A stretch of DNA of 64,000 nt, taken from NCBI GenBank assembly GCA_965232465.1, contig OZ246977.1, forward strand, positions 2,542,001-2,606,000, in the 5' to 3' direction. Within the stretch, counting starts at the first letter, position 1. Every line of letters starts with the position of its first letter. A program made the translations under genes and the position numbers. A model generated the notes under the pieces. It had not been told where the DNA came from, ran no database searches, and was given only the letters and a program-made list of their open reading frames with translations. This DNA is from G965232465 sp965232465. Lineage in GTDB: Bacteria; Pseudomonadota; Alphaproteobacteria; JAQWUY01. Below are positions 35,101 through 43,667 of this stretch, piece after piece.

Positions 35101-37561
35101 AGCGGTGGCATTGGGTACCAATTTGGTATATGGGGCGTCAAACTGTGGCGAAGGGGGGGAACAATACAGCCGATATAACACGCCTAAGTCATCTGCGGTA
35201 AAACAAATTGCCTCTGGTCGGTTTGGTGTTTGGGCGGGGTATTTTGCCGACCCTAATATAAAAGAAATTGAAATTAAATTGGCACAAGGGGCAAAACCGG
35301 GCGAAGGGGGACAATTACCGGGCAAAAAGGTAACAGTGGAAATCGCTTCCATGCGGGGGGGTACCCCCATGGTCGAATTGGTCAGCCCCCCACCGCACCA
35401 TGATACATATTCGATTGAGGACTTGGCACAACTGATTCACGATGCCCACGCCGCCCGGGTCAAGGTGATTGTCAAATTGGTATCGTCTGAGGGTATTGGC
35501 ACCATTGCCATTGGCGTTGCCAAGGCGGGGGCGGATATTATCAACATTGCCGGCAACACGGGCGGTACAGGTGCCGCCCAAGTCACCAGCCTTAAAAACG
35601 CAGGACGGGCGGCGGAAATCGGTATTGCTGAGGTGCACCAAGCCCTGTGTGATGCGGGATTACGCAACAAAGTCATTTTACGCAACTCTGGGGCATTACA
35701 AAATGGATACGATGTGATAAAAGCCTGTATCCTTGGTGCCGACAGCTACGAATTTGGTACCACCGCCCTTATGATGATTGGCTGTGTTATGGCGAAAAAC
35801 TGTAATGTAAAATGCCCCGCAGGGCTGACCACCGACCCAGAAATCTTTGCCGGTGATGGGCGGGCGTTGGCACAATATCTGTTAAACATGGCACACGAAG
35901 TACGGGAAATTTTGGCATACTTAGGGTTTACCAGCCTGTTACAAATTCGGGGTAGAACCGATTTGTTACACTTATTACATCACCAAGATTTAACGGGATT
36001 TATCGATTGTCAGGCATTATTAACCCCTGTTGTGGAACAAGTCCCCACGAAACCAAAATATGTACAACCCTGTTTTGCCAAAGACGATAGGATAATCGAT
36101 GCTGTAAAACAAACCATCAAAGATGGTGTACCTGCTATGTTCGATTATGGCAATTTAGACTGTTGTCATAAATCCGTGGGGGCACAAACCGCCATTGACA
36201 TCGAACGGTTGTTATCTTGGCAAATGACCCCACAACAGCGGAAAACATCGGCGGTTATCACCACCAATGGCAAACGCCCTGTTTTAAAGCCTGATACAAT
36301 TACCATTACCTCCGCAGAATCGGCGGGACAATCCTTTGGGGCATTTACCACTACGGGGATGAAATTGGTTCACACCGGCATTTGTAACGATGGGGTGGGT
36401 AAATCCATGTGTGGTGGCACAATTGTTGTCAAAAATCCGGGATCCAGCACCGCAAAATCCGCGGCAAACCACATACAAAACACCCTTGTTGGAAACTTTG
36501 CCTTATTTGGGGCAACGGGGGGCAAGGTATTTGTGAATGGGGCGGGGGGGGATCGATTCGCCGTACGCAACACCGGGGCATTGGCGGTTGTCGAAGGGGT
36601 TGGTGATTTTGGCTGTGAATACATGGTCAATGGCACGGTAATGAACTTGGGCGATTTTGGTAAAGGCTTTGGCAATGGTATGAGCGGCGGAAACGCATAT
36701 CAATACGATCCCCATGGTGATTTGGAAATTTTACATTCCAAGGACAGCGTATCGATTGTACGGTTAAATAATGGCGATGCCCAAACCACATATCACATAC
36801 CGATTGTCCACGATATTTTACAGCAACATGTGGCACAAACAGGATCACCCCTTGCCCGCAAAATTTTGGCGGATTGGGACAATCAAATGGGGAACTTTTT
36901 TGTGGTAAACCCCATCGCCATTACACAAATCCAGTGTCCGGATTATTTGGCAACCCATTCACCGGCAAAAGTCATCACAGAAGAATTATTAAAAGATTAT
37001 GCCATTTCATCCATCCGGGCGATTAAGCGGTCGTATACAAACAACAATGCCATTTTGGACGGGACAATCCCCGAATCATCCCATACTGCCGAAGGGGTCG
37101 ATTTATTGGTACAATTTGGCATTATGTCATTTGCCAAAAAGCGGGCGATAAAAACCCTTGAACGGATTGGGGCAACCGTCGATTCGTACATGATAAATAT
37201 CACCACCAAAAAACTTATTATTACCGAAGACAAAGACATTATCAGCGATTGTATCAATGCCTTAAAATCCGATTTAAATGCCGTACCACACGAAGTATTA
37301 GGGGCATGGCTCAGCCAAAAACGCATCCAAGATTATACGGATTCATTGAATGGCCGTGATACCACAGAAATTTACAATATGGGGATGGTCGAATGGGTAA
37401 AATATACCACCGCCCGTAACATGTTGGTTATTCAACAACACGGCACCCTAAGACACCGCATTCGACAAGCATTTATTAAAAATCTTGTAAAATCTGTGCC
37501 TATCGATACAATGAAAATGGATAATGACAATTGGCAATACCGCACAACTCAGGTAAGTTAA
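32129..37561 (+). CDS. gltB: long-form glutamate synthase large subunit (GltB-like, 1810 residues)
   Basis: The protein is ~300 residues longer than usual GltB (~1500). Cys19 in DSCGVGF is the expected amidotransferase nucleophile after removal of an 18-residue propeptide. The central domain and an FMN/synthase domain (GAMSFGALNRNAHEA; AKPGEGGQLPGKKV; GNTGGTGAA) follow. The iron-sulfur Cys are C1219, C1225 and C1229, spacing CX5CX3C, one residue shorter than the CX5CX4C of classical GltB. The GXGXG beta-helix domain lies at ~1390-1530. Extra sequence sits before the synthase domain (~residues 760-960) and after residue ~1560. It makes glutamate from glutamine and 2-oxoglutarate. No gltD is in the window; a flavoprotein reductase starts at the very next base. 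Confidence 0.88.
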   Translation: MINTQDTRLYHIHSGSDSCGVGFITRKDGTPTHTLLQVGHDALCVVPHRGGMDAQGVGDGGGVLVDLSEDFFSKCANEKLTLGAFVVAQFFMPPCPKHTQTVKDTFQKLAQDFNLSLLKWRIVPVNTAVVNTASATANPPIEQAILKTTHTIDWTQLEKNCITITEKLGAQFFEQSGFEEFSPFSISSRTVVYKGRLNANEVIPFFDDLQDTDFKIKIFLFHTRFSTNTAPRPSMAQPFSRMAHNGELNTDKKNRIHENSILRTQDKRLIVPFGQSDSGRLDQTLARRLRDDNLGIVEAFVRMCPPAWENNPKITGIERDMLEFFALDEEKVDGPAAIIFTDGIRVGAKLDRLGLRPLRQTETTEYISVTSEAGQNIFAPDNVINRGRIAAGDMVVYDHSMQKYLVNNEILTLLAQADTYTQKLSQKIIHIKELDDADTPMSLPTFPKTATGRAICYGHNAESFRFMVDPILETAAERVSAMGYGVAINPLNPSEGGISRYFSQRFAQVTNPPLDSIREADGMTTRVVLGAKPGFSQNTKQILLDTPILSPYDMGKIRTQSHVHVDEMTLSFIHDTDDTVNAKNLQSALETLAKQAVNFAKNNGIIIASDSILSPDQAPIPITLAVAAINKELIDVGLRFNTSLIIETGQVLSSHDMATTLGFGASAVFPTIVYERAYQLFPNDIKGALKRYRKGCEKALMKTMGKFGLCTVESYTGGEFFEGNFLDTKNDPILKYYFPNIDSPLGGVGFVHIARNYRDWFTYGATDPEHMPSLGLFKEKSDGAGHSYGVNATKEFVAIADKDVVYAKHAPAIPKGTWILDEHLAIAEDIASYTHGKPTEYLDFGYTPLDPKFIDTFTITEDYRTFSSNIMQERQHRPVALRDILGFPVDIASCQTKTEFSDILKSVIWDSTPHATLRHIPASDDADTGRYQNFVRAVHAVFGDKAEAFLHKVQHAPAPVDIAMVQPASEITPTFASGAMSFGALNRNAHEAVALGTNLVYGASNCGEGGEQYSRYNTPKSSAVKQIASGRFGVWAGYFADPNIKEIEIKLAQGAKPGEGGQLPGKKVTVEIASMRGGTPMVELVSPPPHHDTYSIEDLAQLIHDAHAARVKVIVKLVSSEGIGTIAIGVAKAGADIINIAGNTGGTGAAQVTSLKNAGRAAEIGIAEVHQALCDAGLRNKVILRNSGALQNGYDVIKACILGADSYEFGTTALMMIGCVMAKNCNVKCPAGLTTDPEIFAGDGRALAQYLLNMAHEVREILAYLGFTSLLQIRGRTDLLHLLHHQDLTGFIDCQALLTPVVEQVPTKPKYVQPCFAKDDRIIDAVKQTIKDGVPAMFDYGNLDCCHKSVGAQTAIDIERLLSWQMTPQQRKTSAVITTNGKRPVLKPDTITITSAESAGQSFGAFTTTGMKLVHTGICNDGVGKSMCGGTIVVKNPGSSTAKSAANHIQNTLVGNFALFGATGGKVFVNGAGGDRFAVRNTGALAVVEGVGDFGCEYMVNGTVMNLGDFGKGFGNGMSGGNAYQYDPHGDLEILHSKDSVSIVRLNNGDAQTTYHIPIVHDILQQHVAQTGSPLARKILADWDNQMGNFFVVNPIAITQIQCPDYLATHSPAKVITEELLKDYAISSIRAIKRSYTNNNAILDGTIPESSHTAEGVDLLVQFGIMSFAKKRAIKTLERIGATVDSYMINITTKKLIITEDKDIISDCINALKSDLNAVPHEVLGAWLSQKRIQDYTDSLNGRDTTEIYNMGMVEWVKYTTARNMLVIQQHGTLRHRIRQAFIKNLVKSVPIDTMKMDNDNWQYRTTQVS

Positions 37562-39727
37562 ATGGATATCAATATCGAAGCAATCGCCAGCGATTCCCCC
37601 ATCAGCCCTGCACAATCCGCATGGATTGGCGGATACTTTGCCGGCATGCAGGATGCCATGGCATCGATGGTACACACGGGGCAAACCCAACACCACCCGT
37701 TGTTCGTATTATATGGGTCACAAACGGGCAATGCAGAATCCTTTGCCCAAGATTTTGCCACAATGGCAAATGGCGAATGTATCGATATGGCGGATGTGGA
37801 ACCCGAAGATTTTGCCACATATAAAAATATTGTGATTATCACCAGCACTTATGGGGATGGCGAACATCCCGATAATGGACAAATCCTGTGGGATGCTGTA
37901 CAACACATCGACACCATAAACTGTAATTATGCCATTATCGGACTGGGCGATACAGCATATGATTTATTTTGTAAATCTGCCGAAGACTGGGACCAATATT
38001 TTGCAGGACGGGGGGCAAAACGATTGCAGGATACGATCAAATTAGATGTGGATTTTGCCGACTTCCAAGACGATATTATGGCAAAAACCAAAACCACCTT
38101 TGATATGGTGCGTGGCAATCTGGTGGCAAATACCCATAAAAATGCAAAAGTTGCTGTGTTATTTGCATCGCAAACAGGCAACGCACAAGCGTTCGCCGAA
38201 GACTTGGCGGAGGCAATGCAAACGGATGTATACGACATGGCGGATGTGGAACCCGAAGATTTTACCACATATCAAAATATCGCTATTGTTACCAGCACCT
38301 ATGGGGATGGGGAACATCCCGATAATGGGCAACTGTTATGGGATGCGGTGCAAGGCATTGATACAATGGCGTGTAACTTTGCGGTAATTGGGCTGGGCGA
38401 TACGGCATATGATGAATTTTGTAAATCCGCCGCCGATTGGGAAAAATTCTTAACCGCCAAGGGGGGTACAAAAATTCTTGACACGGTACAACTAGATGTG
38501 GATTTTACCGATTTTCAAGAGGACATTATCAAAAAAACCAAAACCGCCTTTGCCACTGTTGCGGGGGGATCGGTGGGGACAAATGCAGCACCCACCACCA
38601 ACACATCAGCATTTAAGCACAAATCAAAATATACCCGTGCCAATCCGTATAGGGGGGAATTTTTAACACATACTTTATTATCCAGCCCCGAATCGTCAAA
38701 GCGGGTATATCATTTCGAATTTGAGGTCGACGACCCGGATATGGCATACGAAGTGGGCGATGCACTGGGTGTTATTCCCATAAACAGTGACGATTTGGTA
38801 CAAAACATTATATCCGCTGGGGGATTTGATGGCAATAAAGACATCGATGGCACATCGTTTTATGACATTTTAAAAACAGAACGGGAAATTCGCTTACCCA
38901 ATCGGGATTTTATCGCTTTGGTAGCACAAAATTGCCAAGATTCCACATTACAAAACTTGCTAAGCGACAAATGTGCCATGGACGATTGGCTATGGGGCCG
39001 TGAAACCGTCGACATGTTACAACAATTCGATCACAAACTAAGCGAAGAAGATTTTATCAGCGTTATAAAACCCCTCCAACACCGCTTGTATTCCATATCT
39101 TCCTCCCCCAAAACCCACCCCGGCGAAGTGCATTTAACGGTGGGGGCGGTCGAATATAATTTTAACCAACGGCAATGCCAAGGGGTGGCATCTTGTTTTT
39201 TGGCAAATCGTTTAAACATTGGCGATCCAGTGGGGCTGTTTATACATGGCAACAAGGCATTTTCTGTGCCTGAGAATGGCGATACCCCGATTATCATGGT
39301 TGGTCCCGGCACAGGTATTGCCCCATTTCGGGCATTTTTGGAAGAACGCCTTGCCACCAACGCCACGGGCGATAATTGGCTGTTCTTTGGCGATCGCACG
39401 CAGGCAAACGATTTTTTGTATGGTGACACCCTAAGTGCATGGGAAAATCAGGGAAAAGTCCGTTTGTCATTGGCATGGTCCCGTGACCCACATATAAAAA
39501 AGATGTATGTACAACACCTTATGTTACAACAGGGCGACGATATTTTTAATCAACTCGAAAAAGGGGCATATTTTTATATCTGTGGCGATGCATCCCGCAT
39601 GGCAAAAGATGTGGATGCAGCCCTGTTGGAAATTGTATCGACCCACGGTGCCATGTCCATTGACAAAGCCACCACATACATAAACGACCTGAAAAAAAAT
39701 AAACGCTATGTACGGGATGTATATTAA
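37562..39727 (+). CDS. NADPH-flavoprotein reductase with two tandem flavodoxin domains (CysJ-like)
   Basis: A 721-residue reductase. After a ~45-residue lead come two flavodoxin domains repeated with a period of 150 residues: SQTGNA at 53-58 and 203-208, and STYGDGEHPDNG in both, so both keep the FMN phosphate loop. A CysJ/cytochrome-P450-reductase-type part follows: FAD motif RLYSISSSP and GVASCF, then NADPH-binding GPGTGIAPFRAFLEER and the ending YVRDVY. One FAD plus two FMN are predicted. It begins at the base after the gltB stop codon, so it is translationally coupled and is probably the electron donor of the glutamate synthase in place of GltD. A role with sulfite reductase cannot be excluded, but no cysI is near. 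Confidence 0.88.
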   Translation: MDINIEAIASDSPISPAQSAWIGGYFAGMQDAMASMVHTGQTQHHPLFVLYGSQTGNAESFAQDFATMANGECIDMADVEPEDFATYKNIVIITSTYGDGEHPDNGQILWDAVQHIDTINCNYAIIGLGDTAYDLFCKSAEDWDQYFAGRGAKRLQDTIKLDVDFADFQDDIMAKTKTTFDMVRGNLVANTHKNAKVAVLFASQTGNAQAFAEDLAEAMQTDVYDMADVEPEDFTTYQNIAIVTSTYGDGEHPDNGQLLWDAVQGIDTMACNFAVIGLGDTAYDEFCKSAADWEKFLTAKGGTKILDTVQLDVDFTDFQEDIIKKTKTAFATVAGGSVGTNAAPTTNTSAFKHKSKYTRANPYRGEFLTHTLLSSPESSKRVYHFEFEVDDPDMAYEVGDALGVIPINSDDLVQNIISAGGFDGNKDIDGTSFYDILKTEREIRLPNRDFIALVAQNCQDSTLQNLLSDKCAMDDWLWGRETVDMLQQFDHKLSEEDFISVIKPLQHRLYSISSSPKTHPGEVHLTVGAVEYNFNQRQCQGVASCFLANRLNIGDPVGLFIHGNKAFSVPENGDTPIIMVGPGTGIAPFRAFLEERLATNATGDNWLFFGDRTQANDFLYGDTLSAWENQGKVRLSLAWSRDPHIKKMYVQHLMLQQGDDIFNQLEKGAYFYICGDASRMAKDVDAALLEIVSTHGAMSIDKATTYINDLKKNKRYVRDVY

Positions 39728-39739
39728 AGTATCATAAGG

Positions 39740-40336
39740 CTACTTGCTGTTCTTGAATAATATATAATACGCCCCTGTTCCCCCATGTTCGGGGCGGGCG
39801 AAGAAGATGGTTAATACATGGGGTTTAAATGAACCATTGTTTATCCATTTGGGTACGGCATTTTTTAAAATGCCCTTGCCTTTGCCGGTGATAATTTTTA
39901 CCATGCGGTGTTTTCTGCATAAAGCCTCTGTTAAAAATATTTGCATTTTGTGATACGCTTGGTGTTGCGTACATCCATGTAAGTCGAGCACCGAATCAAT
40001 GGCAATATTGCCTGATTTTAAGCGACGGGCATGGGAACGATTGATACGGCTTGTATCCCCAACCCTCAGATCATGTGCATATATACCCACATCGAGCGTA
40101 TCACACAAAGGGATAGGGCGATATTGTAATAATTTTTTAAATTCTGTTACAGATACACCCTGTTTTGTCGATGCTTGGGGCGGTGGGGCTGTAACTGTAT
40201 GGGGATTATTCCTCTGTACCACTTTATGTATTTTATTGTTTTTCAATGGCTTAATGGTGCGTTTCACCTGTGCCCAAGGACTTTCGTCCGGGGATTTTTG
40301 CGTATGTTTGTTATGCCCATCATTTTGTTTGCCCAT
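39740..40336 (-). CDS. Smr-domain protein
   Basis: A 198-residue protein with a basic, low-complexity N-terminal half and a C-terminal Smr domain: LDLHGCTQHQAYHKM, then VKIITGKGKGILKNAVPKW and the ending GGTGAYYILFK. Smr domains are nicking nucleases or nucleic-acid-binding modules related to the MutS2 C-terminus. Stand-alone Smr proteins of this layout occur widely in alphaproteobacteria. It converges with the reductase gene (12-base gap) and is divergent from secB. Confidence 0.85.
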   Translation of the reverse strand: MGKQNDGHNKHTQKSPDESPWAQVKRTIKPLKNNKIHKVVQRNNPHTVTAPPPQASTKQGVSVTEFKKLLQYRPIPLCDTLDVGIYAHDLRVGDTSRINRSHARRLKSGNIAIDSVLDLHGCTQHQAYHKMQIFLTEALCRKHRMVKIITGKGKGILKNAVPKWINNGSFKPHVLTIFFARPEHGGTGAYYILFKNSK

Positions 40337-40412
40337 AAAACCTGTTTCCCTTTGATTTTTATAGTGGTTTCATGATAGTATAACAAAGATTGACAACAAA
40401 AGGGATTATAAA

Positions 40413-40892
40413 ATGACAACAGCCGACACACAACCATCAAAAAACTTTACCATTATCGATCAATATATCAAAGATTTATCAGTGGAAAATTTTTTGACAC
40501 CACAACAAATGATTGACAAAGATATAAATCCCAATGGGGAAATTGCCTTGGGCATAACCTCAGAAAAAATTACCGATACTGTACATCAAGTGCATTTAAA
40601 TGTTACCGTTACCGCCAAGGATACACCCACCAAGGATACCAATAACGCCAAAACCTTGTATATCATCGAAGTTGATTATATGGGGCTTGCCCATATCGAA
40701 GGCTTTGACGAAGAAGTACCCATCCTTATTGGTGTGGAAGTCCCCCGTATTATTTTCCCATTTGTGCGGCACATTATCGCATCTGTGACCACGCAAGCGG
40801 GGTTTCCAACCCTGATGTTAAAACCCATTGACTTCTTGTCTTTATTTATGGAACAACAAACGGCAGAAACCGAACAACACAGCATACAATAA
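40413..40892 (+). CDS. secB: protein-export chaperone SecB
   Basis: A 159-residue SecB of normal length. Typical segments are QYIKDLSVENF, the beta strands around VHQVHLNVTVTAKD, and the tail ending PIDFLSLFMEQQ. It keeps preproteins unfolded and hands them to SecA, in keeping with the many secreted proteins encoded here. Own ribosome site GGGATT is weak. Followed 17 bases later by argD. Confidence 0.93.
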   Translation: MTTADTQPSKNFTIIDQYIKDLSVENFLTPQQMIDKDINPNGEIALGITSEKITDTVHQVHLNVTVTAKDTPTKDTNNAKTLYIIEVDYMGLAHIEGFDEEVPILIGVEVPRIIFPFVRHIIASVTTQAGFPTLMLKPIDFLSLFMEQQTAETEQHSIQ

Positions 40893-40909
40893 CAAAGGAT
40901 ACACCCCCC

Positions 40910-42061
40910 ATGGGATTATTAGGCACATACGCACGACACGACATAGACTTGGTAAAAGGCGAAGGTCCTTATGTATATGACATACACGGCAAAAAATATC
41001 TCGATTTTTGTTCGGGCATTGCCGTAAACGCTTTGGGGCATTGCCATCCGGATTTGGTACAAACAATTCAGCAACAATCCCAAAAATTATGGCATACCAG
41101 CAATGTATTTACATCTTCACAGGCGGAATTAGCCGCCGACACCCTGTGTCGTACCACAGACTTTGCCAAGCATGTATTTTTTTGTAATTCTGGGGCGGAG
41201 GCGTTGGAAGGCACCATTAAAACCATCCGTAAATACTGGCATGACAAAGGCAAACCCCATAAAAACCGCATTATCACCATGAGTGGTGCATTTCACGGTC
41301 GTACGATTGCAACTATTTCCGCCGCTGGTAAAGGCACAGAAGGCTTTGCCCCCCTATTAGATGGCTTTGACCATGGAGTGTTTAATGATATAAATAGCGT
41401 AAAAGCCCTGATCAATGAAAATACAGCCGCTATTTTATTGGAACCCATACAAGGCGAAGGGGGTGTGGTGGTGGGTACGCCTGCATTTATACAAGGAATC
41501 GAACACCTTACCCGCACAAATGGTCTTATCCTTGCCCTTGACGAAGTACAAGCTGGGGCGGGGCGCACAGGGTACATGTGGTCGCACCAAGCATATGGCA
41601 TTACCCCGGACATTATGGCGGTTGCAAAAGGCATTGGGGGGGGGTTTCCCGTCGGGGCATTTGTCATGAACGATGCCTTGGCTCAGGGTATGACTGCTGG
41701 TACACACGGATCCACCTATGGGGGCAATCCGATGGCAGTAGCCATTGTATTAACCCTGTTAAAACACCTTAGCAACAAGGCATTTTTACAACATGTTATG
41801 GACACAGGGACATATTTTAAACAGCAACTGACAAAGGTATCAAATCGATATTCCATACGACAAAAAGGGTTGTTTATCGGATTGCAATTTGACGCTTCGA
41901 TGGACAATGCACATATATTTCAATCGCTAGCACAACATGGATTGTTAACGGTACGGGGGGCGGATAATACGGTACGGCTATTACCGCCATTAAATATTAC
42001 CACCACCCATGTGGATGAAGCCATTGAAAAACTCCACATTGTGTTAAAAGAAATGGCATAA
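40910..42061 (+). CDS. argD: acetylornithine aminotransferase
   Basis: A 383-residue class III PLP aminotransferase. The PLP-contacting SGAEALEGTIK, the ALDEVQAGAGRTG segment and the Schiff-base Lys in MAVAKGIGGG are conserved; the N-terminal YVYDIHGKKYLDFCSGIAVNALGH is typical of ArgD. It makes N-acetylornithine in arginine synthesis and may serve succinyldiaminopimelate as well. It precedes argF by 2 bases, so the two are co-transcribed. Confidence 0.93.
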   Translation: MGLLGTYARHDIDLVKGEGPYVYDIHGKKYLDFCSGIAVNALGHCHPDLVQTIQQQSQKLWHTSNVFTSSQAELAADTLCRTTDFAKHVFFCNSGAEALEGTIKTIRKYWHDKGKPHKNRIITMSGAFHGRTIATISAAGKGTEGFAPLLDGFDHGVFNDINSVKALINENTAAILLEPIQGEGGVVVGTPAFIQGIEHLTRTNGLILALDEVQAGAGRTGYMWSHQAYGITPDIMAVAKGIGGGFPVGAFVMNDALAQGMTAGTHGSTYGGNPMAVAIVLTLLKHLSNKAFLQHVMDTGTYFKQQLTKVSNRYSIRQKGLFIGLQFDASMDNAHIFQSLAQHGLLTVRGADNTVRLLPPLNITTTHVDEAIEKLHIVLKEMA

Positions 42062-42063
42062 AT

Positions 42064-42990
42064 ATGCAAAACAAGCGGAATTTAAACAAACGGGATTTTA
42101 TCGACATATCATTGCTCAGCAAAGATGCGGTAAAAACCATTCTTGATTTGGGGCATTTGTTAAAACGGCGAAAAATGGAAATTACCCGCCCGCTGGACAA
42201 TAAAACCCTGATTAGCATATTCGAAAAAACATCGACCCGTACCCGCATTTCATTCGAAGTGGGGATTCAACAAATGGGCGGGCACAGTGTGGTTATCACC
42301 CACCAAGACAGCCAACTGGGCAAGGGCGAAACCGTCGAAGACACCGCCCGTGTATTGTCCCGATATGGGGATATTATTATGGCACGTACACATACACATG
42401 ATATGGTCGAAACCTTGGCAAAACATGCAACGGTACCGGTCATAAATGGCTTGTCCAATTATTCCCACCCCTGTCAAATTATGGCGGATATTATGACCTA
42501 TGAAGAACACCTTGGGTCGATTAAAGGGGCAACCATTGCATGGGTGGGCGATGGTAACAATGTGTGCCACAGCTGGATTCACGCTGCCGAAAAATTACAT
42601 TTCCACTTAAAAATCGCCTCCCCTCCCGCATATAGACCCAGCCCAAATACAGTGCAAGGGGCGGGGCAACATGTAAGCCTTAGCAAAACGGTACAACATG
42701 CGGTAACAGGGGCGGACTGTGTTATCACCGATACTTGGGTATCGATGGGCGATGAAGATATCGATAACAAGGTAAAAATCCTACGCCCATATCAAGTTAC
42801 CACAAATATTATGCGATTGGCAAAAAAGCATGCCATTTTTATGCACTGTTTGCCCGCATATCGGGGTAATGAAATGACCGCAGAAGTCATTGATGGTCCA
42901 CAATCCGTCGTCTTTGACGCCGCAGAAAATCGCTTACACGCACAAAAAGCCATTATGGTATGGTGCTGTCAAGCAGAACACAATATATAA
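42064..42990 (+). CDS. argF: ornithine carbamoyltransferase
   Basis: A 308-residue OTCase making citrulline from ornithine and carbamoyl phosphate. The carbamoyl-phosphate motif STRTR, the SHPCQIMAD motif and the ornithine-binding MHCLPAYRG are all present. It is translationally linked to argD (2-base gap). Arginine pathway member. Confidence 0.95.
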   Translation: MQNKRNLNKRDFIDISLLSKDAVKTILDLGHLLKRRKMEITRPLDNKTLISIFEKTSTRTRISFEVGIQQMGGHSVVITHQDSQLGKGETVEDTARVLSRYGDIIMARTHTHDMVETLAKHATVPVINGLSNYSHPCQIMADIMTYEEHLGSIKGATIAWVGDGNNVCHSWIHAAEKLHFHLKIASPPAYRPSPNTVQGAGQHVSLSKTVQHAVTGADCVITDTWVSMGDEDIDNKVKILRPYQVTTNIMRLAKKHAIFMHCLPAYRGNEMTAEVIDGPQSVVFDAAENRLHAQKAIMVWCCQAEHNI

Positions 42991-43008
42991 TAAAAATGGG
43001 AGCATACC

Positions 43009-43662
43009 ATGTGTAAACACACCTATCCTTTAAATGATTTACTCAACAACAACAAAAATTGGGTTGCCAGCCAATTACAATCGGATCCTGATTTTTTTAC
43101 TCAGCTGGCATCGACCCACGCCCCCAAATATTTGTGGATTGGCTGTTCAGATGCCCGTGTGCCGGCAAACACGATTGTCGGGCTGCCCGCAGGCGAAGTA
43201 TTTGTACATCGTAATGTGGGCAATGTGGTTGCCCATTCGGATATGAATGTACAAGCGGTTATCACCTATGCGGTGCGGTTTTTAAAGGTAAAACATATTA
43301 TTGTAACCGGGCATTATGACTGTGGGGCGGTCAAGGCAACACTGGGCGGTAAACGAAATGGCAAAATGGAACCTTGGTTATACCACTTGCGTAGCGTTAT
43401 TCGTGAAAATAATGATACATTGGCCCCCTTAGATGGCACGCAACAAATAAACGCCTTATGTGAATTAAATGTAAAAACACAAGCCCGCCATGTGGCGGAA
43501 TCCTCGGCAGTGGTCGAAGCGTGGCAAGACGGCCAACAGGTAACAGTACATGGTTGGATTTATTCTGTAACCGACGGTTTGATTAAAAATCTAGACTGTA
43601 CCCTGTGTTGTGCGGACGATGTACGGGCATTGGAACGCAGCAGTATTTTACAAAAAATGTAA
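43009..43662 (+). CDS. beta-class carbonic anhydrase
   Basis: A 217-residue beta carbonic anhydrase. The zinc ligands and dyad are in GCSDARVP (Cys, Asp, Arg) and GHYDCGAVKA (His, Cys), with FVHRNVGNVV between, as in the E. coli Can type. It hydrates CO2 to bicarbonate, which carbamoyl phosphate synthesis for ArgF would use. It lies 18 bases after argF with GGGAGC ahead of the ATG, inside the usual argF-hslO neighbourhood. Confidence 0.93.
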   Translation: MCKHTYPLNDLLNNNKNWVASQLQSDPDFFTQLASTHAPKYLWIGCSDARVPANTIVGLPAGEVFVHRNVGNVVAHSDMNVQAVITYAVRFLKVKHIIVTGHYDCGAVKATLGGKRNGKMEPWLYHLRSVIRENNDTLAPLDGTQQINALCELNVKTQARHVAESSAVVEAWQDGQQVTVHGWIYSVTDGLIKNLDCTLCCADDVRALERSSILQKM

Positions 43663-43667
43663 TCCTT

